The translations under genes were made by a program, and so were the position numbers. DNA of 64,000 nt. Origin: Anniella stebbinsi (Eukaryota; Chordata; Lepidosauria; Squamata; Anniellidae). Numbering within the stretch: the stretch's first letter is position 1; every line of letters begins with the position of its first letter. This document shows, piece after piece, positions 25,300-36,183 of this stretch. The DNA is taken from positions 24,939,501 to 25,003,500 of the forward strand of contig JARDYH010000006.1 of assembly GCA_029215795.1 (NCBI GenBank). Reading direction: 5' to 3'. The notes beneath the pieces are model-generated. The model saw nothing but the letters and a program-made list of their open reading frames with translations. It ran no database searches and was not told the origin of the DNA.

Positions 25300-25440
25300 A
25301 TTCTGCACACATCTTCTAACAACCCCCTGAAGAAGGGCCTTTAATAGGACACAGGCCGAAACGTGTTGGGCTTCATACGAATAAAAACTTTTGCACCCTG
25401 AGGACCTGTTCCTCTCTTCTTTTGCTAGTGTGGAAGCAAC
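25300..25440 (+). repeat. Solo Penelope-like end fragment with hammerhead-like core
   Basis: Matches the 3' end of Penelope-like element 1 read on its minus strand: 'ctgaagaaggg', 'ggccgaaacgtgttgggc' and 'gaggacctgttcctctc' against 'gagaacctgtttctctc'. No coding part remains. Confidence 0.65.
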
Positions 25441-28170
25441 AACTGTCTGCCAGAAGAAACAATAATCTGTTTTTCCCCCTCCTTATTGGTATCTCTGTGC
25501 TTGTCCAATGCTGTAAGGGGTTTTCATGCTATTTGCAGGCTAGCAGAGTTGAATCTCAGTTGAGTCCAGCAGTTGTACCAAGCTGATGAGAACGGGGGCT
25601 GAAAGGCTTCTCTCTTTGTATTCATGTATGAGTGTAATTTCAAGGCAGATTCACTATTTTAAAGCATGAGTGGGAAGTAGATCTGGATCTCCTGGTAGAT
25701 TTCTGGATCATTTGCAGTAGATTGGCTAGGGTTTGTGACTCCCAGTAGTAGTAACCCAATGACTCCCCTGCCCCAATTGTACTGCTAAAATGAAGAAAGC
25801 TTGGAGGTAACCAGGAGTGTTTCTGTTTGTGGGAGGACTGTGAGCTCCATTCCAAACAAATTCCTGGGCTCAGATTTCTTCAAAATGTGTGTCTTTTGCA
25901 GCAGGCTCCACTTAACCAACCTTAGTAAAATATAAAGTAGATCCCACAAGCCTGAAGTATGCCCACCTGGGCAACATTGCTGGCTAGCAAATCAAGGGCA
26001 TGGGTGCTATACGATTACTTATGATTGATCAGTAGGATGTTGGCTCTAGAAACAAAGTTTAATTACTCATAAAGGAGCCCATTGTCTCTGTGTACGTGTG
26101 GGGAAAGCTGAAATGAATGGCAAAAGATCCCTGGTTGGAAGTGTACCAAGCAGAAGTGGAAAGCACAGACATCAATTACTCCTGCCCTCCACTAGGTCTG
26201 TCACACCTTTCTGAAGAGAGAGATCTCTAGAAATATCAGAATCCACATCCCTGTTTCAATGGATCCGTCAGCAGTCCCATCATCACTTACTTACTTACTT
26301 ACTTACAATTTCTTTTCTGTAGATGTGAAAAGGGCAGTGTTGTTGTTGTAGTAGTAGTAGAAGTAGTAGTAGAAGTTGCTGGTTTGAAAAGCATTGGACA
26401 GGAAAAAGAAAGTGGAGCCACACTTGGCCCTGAAAGCTGTAGATTGGAACAGTGTACCAGTATGGAGATACTATGTGGAGAAAGCCCTGCTGGGGACTCC
26501 ACTTTGGAAGTTCAACTCTGTGCCACTATAATTTGTTTAAGACTGCTTGTAAATTGAATGTTAAAATGAGGTGGAGGTTCTTGCCATGGAACATTCAGTG
26601 GGGACTCTTTGAGATGTCTCACAGATTGTACTATAGTCAGAACAAATTACAACCATGCCAGAGAGCATGTCTCAACACACAGCAGCAGCTCACTAAAGAG
26701 GCAATGGAGGAGCAGTGACTCTCAGTATCTCAGATCCTTGCTTTTAAAACTGAAATCCTGTTTCAAAACCAGTTCTTAGTTACAAATAATCCTCTAATCA
26801 ATGAAGGGCACTCTGGCTAACAGAATTCTAAACACAACAAGAACAACATTTTATTTATAGTGTTCCTGAAGGAGAATCACCATCCTAAAAAATCCTGTCT
26901 CCTTCTATCCCACAGTGGAATCACACAGATAGGAGGTGCCCACCTTCTCATCCATACAAATAGCATCCAGTAGGAGAAAATCCAGATGCTCCATTTTCTG
27001 ATGCAAGCAGAAGAGAGAGAGAGAGATTACCATTCTCTAAACAAAGTGTGGTTCATCCTTTACTGAAGTCCTCCCTGAGAATGCTCCAAAGGCACTGTCT
27101 ACCTTTTGGACAGACCAAATACTTCTATTCACAGCAATTGTTGTCTCAGTTATCTCCATTACTTAAGCTATTTGTTAGGTGTCTTGTGAATACACTGTGT
27201 AGGACGGAGTTGCTCTTCCATTGGACAGACTTGAGAGGTAGCAGGAATTGGTTGGACATTCCATCCTCTGCTAAAGACCCAGATGCTAAACACCCCATTA
27301 CATTCTTTAATGAGGGAAGAATTGCCCAAGATTTGCAACTGTTTCTTGTACTTCAAAGAGCAGCAAGTTCTTCCTGATAAAACTCTTTAAGTGTGCCTGA
27401 CCTGGCCATTGAACTCAAAGACTCTGAATTTCTTTTGTGATGGCAATCTTTATTCTGCTTCGTGCATTGGTTAAAATGCTCATAAGATTCAGAGAAGGGT
27501 TAGATATGTGGGCAGGCTCTCCTAGTATACTCCATTTGGAGAGCAAAGATAGAGGCATAATGGGAGTGGGCTTTGAAGCTCCATCTGTTACAAGCTCCAT
27601 CAACTCTGTTACTGAAAGTCATCCATTTTAAAGAATTTCAGACAGACAATCAGCTTGGGTCCTCTAAACTGCTCTTGTATTACACTCCAGCAAATGGCAG
27701 CACATTGCTGACTTGTGCAATGACTGAAGTTTGATGTCTTTTATAGGTTACATAAAACTTGGATGTCAACAGAACATTAATTCTTTGGTTTAACTTATTA
27801 TAACCTGACTTCTCCAAACAAAAGCATGCTCATTGATGAATTTAAAAGCTTGTATGACATAGGATTTAATGTTCAGATAATTATCTGGGGAAATCCAGTC
27901 ATCGACAGCTGGCAAATAGGCTTCCAGTTCTTCAGCATTTGTGCTGGCACTTTAAGACCTCCCCCACTCCATCGCTGGAGTTGGGTAGGGGGAGAATGGG
28001 TGGTCCATTGCAAACAATCGAAAGCTTCCTTGATTGCAGAAACCCAGTCTTTGTTTTGATTAACAACAAAGGCCCTCCCTTCTTGATTCTGGGTTGGACT
28101 AGGCACTGCTGTTCTGTTCTCTGTGGAAGAAAACAAGATAAAAGATGCAGATGGTACACTGCTCTCTTAG
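25441..28170. other. Spacer upstream of the C4-position exon
   Basis: Contains (CTTA)n at about 26287-26306, a GTA/GTT-type microsatellite at about 26338-26375 and a short (GA)n at about 27012-27027. No gene is seen. The promoter of the next variable exon should lie near its right edge but no motif is claimed. Confidence 0.4.
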
Positions 28171-28272
28171 CCCTTGCGCTATCTAAAGCAGGATTCAGTA
28201 TCACTTTCATGGCTGTGCTGGAATCAGAGAGGACAGAGGACCAGCAAAGGAAGGGGACATTTTGGCAACATC

Positions 28273-30714
28273 ATGCTCTCTTCAGAGGAAAGACAGTGCC
28301 TGCAATGGCAAGTAAGAGTTTTACTTTTGGTTTCTGTCTCTCTCCAGAGCGCTGGGGAGATGACACAGCTCCGTTATTCTATTCCTGAGAAGCTAGCTCC
28401 TGGGGCCTTTGTGGGGGATGTGGCTAAAGATTTGGGTCTGGAGGCTGCCCGGGTGGTCTCCCGACAGCTGCAGATCATGGCTGGCTCTGCTGAAAAGTAC
28501 TTCGAAACGAAGGCTCAGAGTGGTCTCTTGGTAGTGAGAGAGCGGCTGGACCGAGAGCAGCTTTGTGGGCCCAGGTTGCACTGTCTGTTGTATCTGGAGC
28601 TCCTGCTTGCAAACCCCACAGCCTCCCACCGTGTGGAAGTAGAGGTCCTGGATGTGAATGATAATGATCCTATTTTCCTTACCACTCTCACCCATTTGGA
28701 GATTGCAGAATCTGCAATGCCAGGGGCCCGCTTCCCCCTGGAGAGTGCGGAAGATTTAGACATTGGTACAAATTCAGTTAGCACCTACCAGTTGAATCCA
28801 TGTGGACAATTCAGCCTGAGCATTAAGTCTCATAAAGGCAGCAGCAAACCTGAACTGGTTTTAGAGAAGGCAGTGGATAGAGAGCAACAGCAGCTTCACC
28901 ACTTGGTGCTCACAGCCCTGGATGGAGGAGTTCCTGCCAAATCTAGAACTACAAAGATTTTAGTGTCAGTTATAGATGCCAATGACAACCCACCTGTCTT
29001 TAATCAGTCAGTGTACAAAGTTAGCCTACTAGAAAATGCCCCCTTGGGAACACTGGTGGTACATTTGCATGCTACAGACAAGGATGAAGGACCAAATGGG
29101 AAAATTTCTTATTCCTTCAGCAGCCACACTCCACAGAAGATCCAGAGGATTTTCAGCCTTGGTGAAGAAACCGGGGAGATAAGAGTCATGGGAAGCGTGG
29201 ACTATGAAGATGGAAGTTCTTACGAAATCGATGTGAGAGCCAGAGACCAAGGATCACCTTCCATGGATACACACTGCAGCATCTTAGTGGAGATAGCAGA
29301 TGTGAATGATAATGCACCACTAATTACGTTTACTTCTCTCACCACTACCATACCAGAAGATGCTCCTCCAGGTACCACAGCAGGGCTCCTCAGAGTCAGT
29401 GATGGTGATTCTGGACAAAATGGAGAAGTACAGCTTCATCTTCCTGCAGATATCCCCTTCCAGATTGTACCTTCTTTTAAGAACCACTATTCTTTGATCA
29501 CTCGTGGCCCTCTGGATCGAGAGGAATTTTCACAGTATAAGGTTATAATCACAGCCACAGATGCTGGTTCTCCAACTCTTTCCAGCCTGAGCAATTTCCT
29601 TGTAAACATATCTGATCTTAATGATAACCCACCGCGCTTCTCACAGTCTGCATACCAGACCCTTGTACCTGAGAACAATGTTCTAGGGATGCCAGTCATT
29701 TCTGTATCTGCCTTTGACCCTGATCTGGGCCACAACTCACAGGTATCTTACTTTTTGGTGGACCACTTTATAAATGGAATGCCCATTTCCTCCTTCGTCT
29801 ATGTCATAGAGAATGGCACCATCTACAGTGGCTGTTCATTTGACTATGAACAAACCCAGAAACTGGCTTTCCAGATACAAGCTAAGGACAGGGGCAATCC
29901 TTCCCTTAGCACCAATGTGACTATCTACATTTTCATCATAGACCAGAATGATAATACTCCTCTTATTATCTACCCTCTGACCAAGAAGGGGGTCCTAGTC
30001 CAGCAGCCAGTGCCTTTCTCTGCACAAGAAGGTTACTTAGTAACCAAAGTGACAGCTGTGGATGCAGATTCTGGACAGAATGCATGGGTTTCTTATAAGC
30101 TGCAACAAGCCACAGACCGAAACCTTTTCAAAATCTCAGCATATACAGGAGAGATCCGAACTGTCCGAGCTCTTCTGGAACAAGATGCCCCTTCCTAAGA
30201 GCTTGTTGTTGAGGTCTTGGATAATGGGATACCACCCTTGTCTGCCACAGTCACTCTGATTCTTAATCTAGAACATGAGCATGAATTGGGCATGGAAGAC
30301 CTCAGAAAGTCCAGCATGGAACAGTCCCACCTGACTTTGCATCTCATTATTGCTCTGATCACAATCTCAGCACTTTCTACTTTAGCCTTTATATTTTTAG
30401 CTGTGAAATGTCTTAAAAAACTGAGAGTGCGACACTCAGATGTTCCTTGGAACAGTGACCTGAAGGGAAGAAATCCCATGCCATTGGAAGGACACTTTGA
30501 CACTTTTTCAATACACTTGAGCCCAGAGGAGAAAACTGAGTTTCCTATGGCCTTCATTGAGGGAGATCTTGTTTCTCCTTTAACTCTCCTGAGACCTGGT
30601 GAGACTTGCTTTTCAGAAGGGAGAAACTTCAGGATTGCAAATCCAGTTACTCAACAGGATATCAGCAACACAGACACTCTTCTGGCCAGCAGTCTTTCCC
30701 AAGAGCTAAATGAG
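28273..30714 (+). pseudogene. C-type protocadherin gamma variable exon in the C4 position, with in-frame stop in EC6
   Basis: 814-codon exon. Start chosen at 28273 because it gives a leader (LQWQVRVLLLVSVSLQSAG) before QLRYSIPEK; an upstream in-frame ATG at 28174 would only add 33 unlike residues. EC linkers DVNDNDP, DANDNPP, DVNDNAP, DLNDNPP and DQNDNTP are intact. Codon 642 (30196-30198) is TAA between DAPS and ELVVEVLDNGIPPLS, where relatives have a residue such as Gln, so one C-to-T change explains it. The frame then stays open through EC6, a TM helix at about 686-710 and the tail to GAG|GTGAGA, phase 0. As read, the product would be 641 aa, lacking TM and constant region, possibly secreted. 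Order (C3, this, C5) suggests gamma C4; phrases such as FDYEQTQ and DRGNPSLS fit, but the tail does not resemble mammalian C4. Could also be a sequencing error or allele. Confidence 0.75.
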
Positions 30715-30825
30715 GTGAGACATGAAACATGATTCTGTAAGCACTTAATGTAGCACTCTTTGATTTTGATGCCAACTCTGCTGATGGAAGTGGTGGCGAT
30801 GGCCATATTATGCAGGTTTTGTATT

Positions 30826-31075
30826 AAGGTGTTGAGTTCTTGGACAATTAGACACCACCTCTGTCTGCCACAGAAAACCTGATGCTTAATCTAGAGCGTA
30901 AGTTGGCCGTTGCAGATCTCAGAAAGTCCAGTGCGGAATGGGATGTGCTATCCCACCTGACTTTGCATCTCATTAGTACTTGTCAACTGAACACACTTTT
31001 TGGGGATTTGAGATTCTGCAAAGAGATATATTGTCCTTTTACAAATATTTTCAAAGAAGCTGAGAAAGACTAACC
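30826..31075 (+). pseudogene. Relic of a duplicated variable-exon 3' end
   Basis: Starts about 110 bp after the preceding donor. 'gttgagttcttggac', 'tctgccacag', 'cttaatctagagc', 'ctcagaaagtccag' and 'cccacctgactttgcatctcatta' repeat the EC6-TM junction of the upstream exon (around 30205-30350). Further on, 'caaagaagctgagaaagac' matches the KKLR start of its tail in a shifted frame. It has deletions and stops and no complete ectodomain, so it is a dead fragment. Confidence 0.8.
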
Positions 31076-31084
31076 CTGCCCCCT

Positions 31085-32497
31085 AAAGATTTGACAAGAA
31101 GTAATGTTTTTAAACTACTGGGTCATAGATTTTAGGCCAAATGTCAGCAATTAGTTTCTAGCTATAAAAGTAGTTCAGCAGATGAATAATTTTCTAAGGG
31201 AATTTGCAGAATCTTTGTGGATGGAGGGGGAAGGAAAAGGGATGAACAGGCATCCCTCAGGAAAGCTTCAAGAATGAGATACCCTATCTTAGGATAAATG
31301 GCCCACTTAATGAGTCTGCTGAAGTTCTGCGGTTTAGTTCATAGATGTCACGTTATTACCCGAAGGAAAAAAATGTAGGCTGTTTCTATCAATTCATTTA
31401 ATATAAATAATCTGGCTCTTGTAAACTGCCCTTTCTCCTTTTATACCATAGCCTAAAAATTGCTGCATTTGTGGATTTGTGCTGAGCAAGTCCATACCAC
31501 TGTCTTTCAGTTACAATGAATCTACTCAGAAATATGGCTGCATTGACAATTATTTTCTAATTTTGGAGGGCCCAATGAATGAAACTGGGTGACCTTAAGC
31601 AGTTTTGAAGCTTATGCATTCTTACATGGTGTGGTGGATGTTGCTATATGTTCAGTTAGACGTAAACATTCTGAAACGGCCTGTTTTATTTATTTATATT
31701 TATTTATTTATTTATTTACAACATTTGTAACAGATTCTGGAGCAGTTTTGCCTTGGTAATGCCTAAGATTTTATATATATTGAAAATGCTTTGCCAAAAG
31801 TTAGAGCATTCTCTGTGAGAGTTCCTCCTTATCTTTTCTATATTGCACTATAACAAATTCCTTTTTAATAGCAAGTGAAAAATCAGGCCAGTTATAAGCC
31901 AGAGAGACTATGGTTCTGTTTTCCCTACAGCTGAGAATTTGTCTTTTGTTCATATGAGATAGAAGGAATCTAGCTAATGTGAACAATGAGGATTTGTACC
32001 GGTCTTGCTTCCCGGACGTGCTGTTTCCTTGAGAACAAGAGTCTGAGCTGCTAAACTTAGCTGCCAAAACCTGTGACGAACCAGCCTCCTGAATAGTTAC
32101 ATTGAGGGGTGAAGGATGGGGGTGATCAGTACTACCATCTCAACCTTGCATGTTATTGCAGCGTTAAGAGTGTAGGTGGAGTTGTCACCGGTAGAGAGTG
32201 GATGGAACCATCATCTAGTCAGGTGCTGATCCAAAAATTTGGGGGAGGGGGTCTGCTCTTTCTGCCTTGACTTTCCTCTTCGTCGCCATGGCTGTAACTC
32301 AGCTTCCCTCCCCCAATCCACCCCCTCAGCTCTCTGACTAACACTCTGTTGCTGCAGCTAGGCAAGCTCAAAGCTACTTAAATTCATTTGGAAGGAAATA
32401 CCGAGGGATTTTAGAAACAGTGCTCATCCAGCCCCTGGAACCTTCTGATCATTGGAAAAGACCACAAAGACTCCTTCTGGAAGAGGACCTTTCTGAA
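31085..32497. other. Spacer / upstream region of PCDHGC5
   Basis: No gene. A (TTTA)n tract lies at 31684-31720. The PCDHGC5 promoter should lie in the last few hundred bases; no CpG island is present there. Confidence 0.45.
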
Positions 32498-34951
32498 ATG
32501 GAACCACAATTGTCCTGGCAACCCTCTTTCAAATGGCAAGTACAGGGTTTGTTTTTGCTGTTCAACTGGGCGTTGGTTACAGGACAGATCCACTATTCCA
32601 TGGTGGAGGAATCGGAGCTGGGGACCATGGTGGGGAAGGTGGCTCAGGACCTGGGCTTAACACTGGCAGATCTTTCAAGTCGCAGGCTGCAGCTGGGCTC
32701 CGAGGAGAGCAAGAGGTACTTTGCACTTAACCTGGCCAGTGGCACTCTGATAGTGAATGAAAAGATAGATCGAGAGACCCTGTGTGGAGCAAGTGCAGTA
32801 TGCATACTGCCAGTTCAAGTAGTCATAGAAAATCCCTTGGAACTCTTTCACCTGGAGGTGGAGATTCTGGACTTAAATGACAATTCGCCCAATTTCATCA
32901 CTCCCTGGCTTGTATTAAGGATAGCAGAGTCTTCCACCGCAGGGTCACATTTCCCACTGGAGAGTGCGCATGATACAGATGTGGGGACCAATGCGGTCAG
33001 TGCCTACCAACTTAGTCCCAATCCCCATTTCTCACTTAATGTAAAGAATGTGAAGGATGGCAAGCTTTTGCCTGAGCTGGTGCTAGAGCACCCTTTGGAC
33101 AGAGAGCAACAATCAGAACACCAGCTAATACTGACTGCTTATGATGGGGGGGATCCTGTCCTGTCAGGAACAGCTCAGCTCACCATTGTGGTCCTTGATA
33201 ATAATGACAATGAGCCTGCATTTGATCGTCCTGTGTACAAGATCAGCTTTTTGGAGAACATCCCTATAGGCTCATTGCTTTTCAAACTCAATGCAACTGA
33301 CCCTGATGCAGGTTCTAATGGAGAAATACAGTATTCCTTTGGAATCCACACATCTGATTCCATCCAGAAGCTGTTTGGTTTGGATCCCCACACAGGTGAG
33401 ATCCATGTCCAAGGGGTTGTGGATTTTGAAGAATCCCATTTCTATGAACTTCACGTAAGGGCCAGAGACAAGGGCATTCCGCAAATGGAAGGCCACTGTG
33501 TTATCCAAGTAGAAGTGGAAGATGAGAATGATCATCCCCCAGAGGTTCTACTTACCTCATTAGTAAACCCAGTGCCAGAAAATACCCCTCTAGAAACAGT
33601 GGTGGGGCTTTTCAACGTACGAGACCAAGATTCAGGTGCCAATGGAAAAGTGAACTTACAAATATTACCAAACTTGCCCTTTAAAATTAAATCATTTGAA
33701 AACCACTATTCCTTGCTTACACGTGAGAAGCTGGACAGAGAAGCAGTCTCTCAATATATCATCAAGCTTACTGCCCAAGATTCAGGGTCCCCACCTCTAA
33801 GCACAGATGTCACTGTTTTGTTGAACATCTCAGATGTTAATGACAATGCCCCATCCTTCTCTCAGCATTTCTACAACTCCTTCTTGAAGGAGAACAACCC
33901 ACCTGGCTCTCTGCTGTGCACTGTGACTGCCTCTGATCCTGATGAAGGTGACAATTCCCAGCTAACTTACTCAGTGGTGGGAAGTCAGATCCATGATGTC
34001 CCTGTCTCTTCTTTTGTTTACATCAACCCAGATAATGGGAACATCTATGCCCAGCACTCTTTTGACTATGAGATGCTTCAAGTGCTGCAAATTCCTGTTG
34101 TTGTGCAGGATGCCGGGTCACCCCAACTGAGCTCCAGTGTCATTGTCTACCTCTTCATACTGGATCAGAATGATAATGCTCCTGTTGTTTTGTATCCAGT
34201 GACTGGCCAGGAATTGTCAGCATTCCAGAAGATCCCTCAATCTGCACCAGCAGGCCATGTGGTCACTAAAGTCACAGCAGTGGATGCAGACTCTGGTCAC
34301 AATGCCTGGCTGTCTTACACCTTGCTTCCCCAGTCAACTGATCCCTCCTTGTTCCGAGTGGCTCTCTACACTGGAGAAATTTGGACTGTTCGAGACTTCC
34401 AAGAAACAGATTTCCCTGCACAGAAAGTCCTTGTCTTGGTGAAGGACAATGGAGACCCACCTTTGTCCACCACCGTTGCCATCTTGGTCTCTTTGGAGGA
34501 TAAAGCATCTGAGGAAAGTCCTCAATCTCATGATTTCCTGGCACATCCCAAAGAAAAATCTGACTTGACCCTCTATCTGATCATAGCACTGGTGGCAGTG
34601 AGCATGGTGTCCCTTGTAACTTTCATAATCTTCTCTGCAAAATGCTTTTGCAATAAAAAATATGGAGATTCCTCTTGTTGCAATTTGACAGATGTTCCTG
34701 CCAGGGATGTCTTCAAACAGTCCAGCCCCAAACTGCAGCTGAACTCAGATGGCACACTAAAATACATGGAGGTTACACTCAGGCCCACAGACTCTCAGAG
34801 CCAGTGCTATAGAGCCAGCTATTCTCCAGGGTCCGACAGAAGTGATTTCACCTTTATGAAGCCTGTGGATTATCCCCAGCCATGTACTCTGACAAGGGGA
34901 TTTGATTCTTTTTTATCTCATACTGATACGTTCAACCATCCTAGACAGCAG
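32498..34951 (+). CDS. PCDHGC5: Protocadherin gamma C5 variable exon
   Basis: 818 codons. The ATG at 32498 is preferred over an in-frame one at 32420 because MEPQLSWQPSFKWQVQ leads directly into a signal peptide (GLFLLFNWALVTG) and IHYSMVEESELGTMVG. EC linkers are at about residues 126, 234, 342, 446 and 556 (DLNDNSP, DNNDNEP, DENDHPP, DVNDNAP, DQNDNAP); the third has His where Asn is usual. TM helix about 689-713. The tail KQSSPKLQ, SDGTLKYMEVTLRPTDSQS and CYR...SPGSD..DFTF matches mammalian gamma C5 almost word for word, as do MVEESELGT and RRLQLGSEE in EC1. Ends CAG|GTGAGA, phase 0. Known role: neuronal C-type isoform, late and broadly expressed. Confidence 0.9.
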
Positions 34952-36183
34952 GTGAGATAGTATTTTGTCCTTTTCCCCTCCCAAATGAATTTTCTGTTGG
35001 ATTGGAGGAGTGGGGAGGGGACACTGGGAATTGTCTTTTAAAAATGAAACTCTGAGAGTGGGGCAAATTATGTGGATTCTTTCCCATATTGTTGTTGCCT
35101 TTTGCTAGCAGCCAACCCTGAGAGGAAGCAGGGGGTGGGGGTGGGGGTGGGAGTCGGAGAGCAGGGGTTGGATTTGGGACATGAACAATAAGAAAATGAG
35201 AGGCCACCTTTTTAATGTCATTGAATTTTATGTTCAACACTTTAATAACTTTGTGGAAAGCAGTATATAAATTTGAATAATAAATAATTTAAAATCATCC
35301 TTCAAATAATGCTGGTCACAAAGTCAGTTTCACTCTCACTCTTAACATTTTTACAACTGCAAAGTCCCATAATACCATCGCAATTAAAATGCAATTAGAT
35401 TTTTTTTTCTCCTCTAAAAACAACTGATATCTGAGGGAATTTGTATTAAAATTATTGATAACTGCCCTGAGTTTTTCCATTGGAAGGGCTGGGTATACAT
35501 TTTCTCAAATAAATAAATCTTGAACTCAATTTGTTATTAGTTCAGTAGCTCAGAAACAATTAAACAGGATGACTGAAAGTTTAGGATGGTGTAAGAAGGG
35601 AGAGATATTGCTTGCTAGCTTTCATTTAACTGTGATTCCTCATAGAAAATGATAAATCAGCTCTTCTATTGTGACTATCACAGGAGGAGTCAGGCTGTGC
35701 TTTGAGAGCAAACATCGCTTTGCAGCTAAAGCTTCTGAGGGCCCCTATCGCTGGCACAGAAGCCAAAACGCGACAAGATTTGGGGCTTTGTTTTCCATTG
35801 TCTGCCGTTTAGCCTGGTGTCTCTAGGTTAAAAACAGCAGGTTACGCGGTCCTTTTTCGCACAGTAGCAACTTCCAGACTTGGATTGGTGCGTGTGTTGC
35901 TGTCCTGGGAAGGAATCTGCTGATTGGATAAATAGGAAGGCAGTCTCAACCAATGAACAGGAGGTTAACATTGAAGATCTGCGGCGCGTACCACTCCCCT
36001 CCACAGCTGTGTCAATCTCTCTCAAACCAAAACAATGAATGAGAGAGGTAAACACTGACCACAGACCCTTTTCCTCTCATATATTTCATATTTCTTCGAG
36101 ATAGGTGGTGTGTTCTCCAGGGGTTTAAAGAGCTAGTGTTTGCTATAAATAGCTCCTGTTTTGCAGTTTTAGAGCTTCCTGCT
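34952..36183. other. Spacer and upstream region of the next variable exon
   Basis: About 35240-35290 and 35460-35500 look like L2-type 3' tails ('gcagtatataaatttgaataataaat'; 'gggctgggtatacat...aaataaataaat'). 35745-35760 contains 'ctatcgctggcac', a CGCT word of the kind found in protocadherin promoter elements, but no assignment is made. Confidence 0.4.

Noticed and set aside
28174..28272. Upstream in-frame ATG for the C4-position exon
   Set aside because: Adds 33 hydrophilic residues ahead of a normal leader; the ATG at 28273 fits the family better.
35745..35760. CGCT-containing word as a protocadherin promoter element
   Set aside because: One short word about 430 bp upstream of the ATG; no supporting CTCF-like context that could be verified by eye.
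36136..36183. Upstream in-frame ATG for the first extra exon
   Set aside because: The 16 added residues resemble no protocadherin leader; kept as an alternative only.
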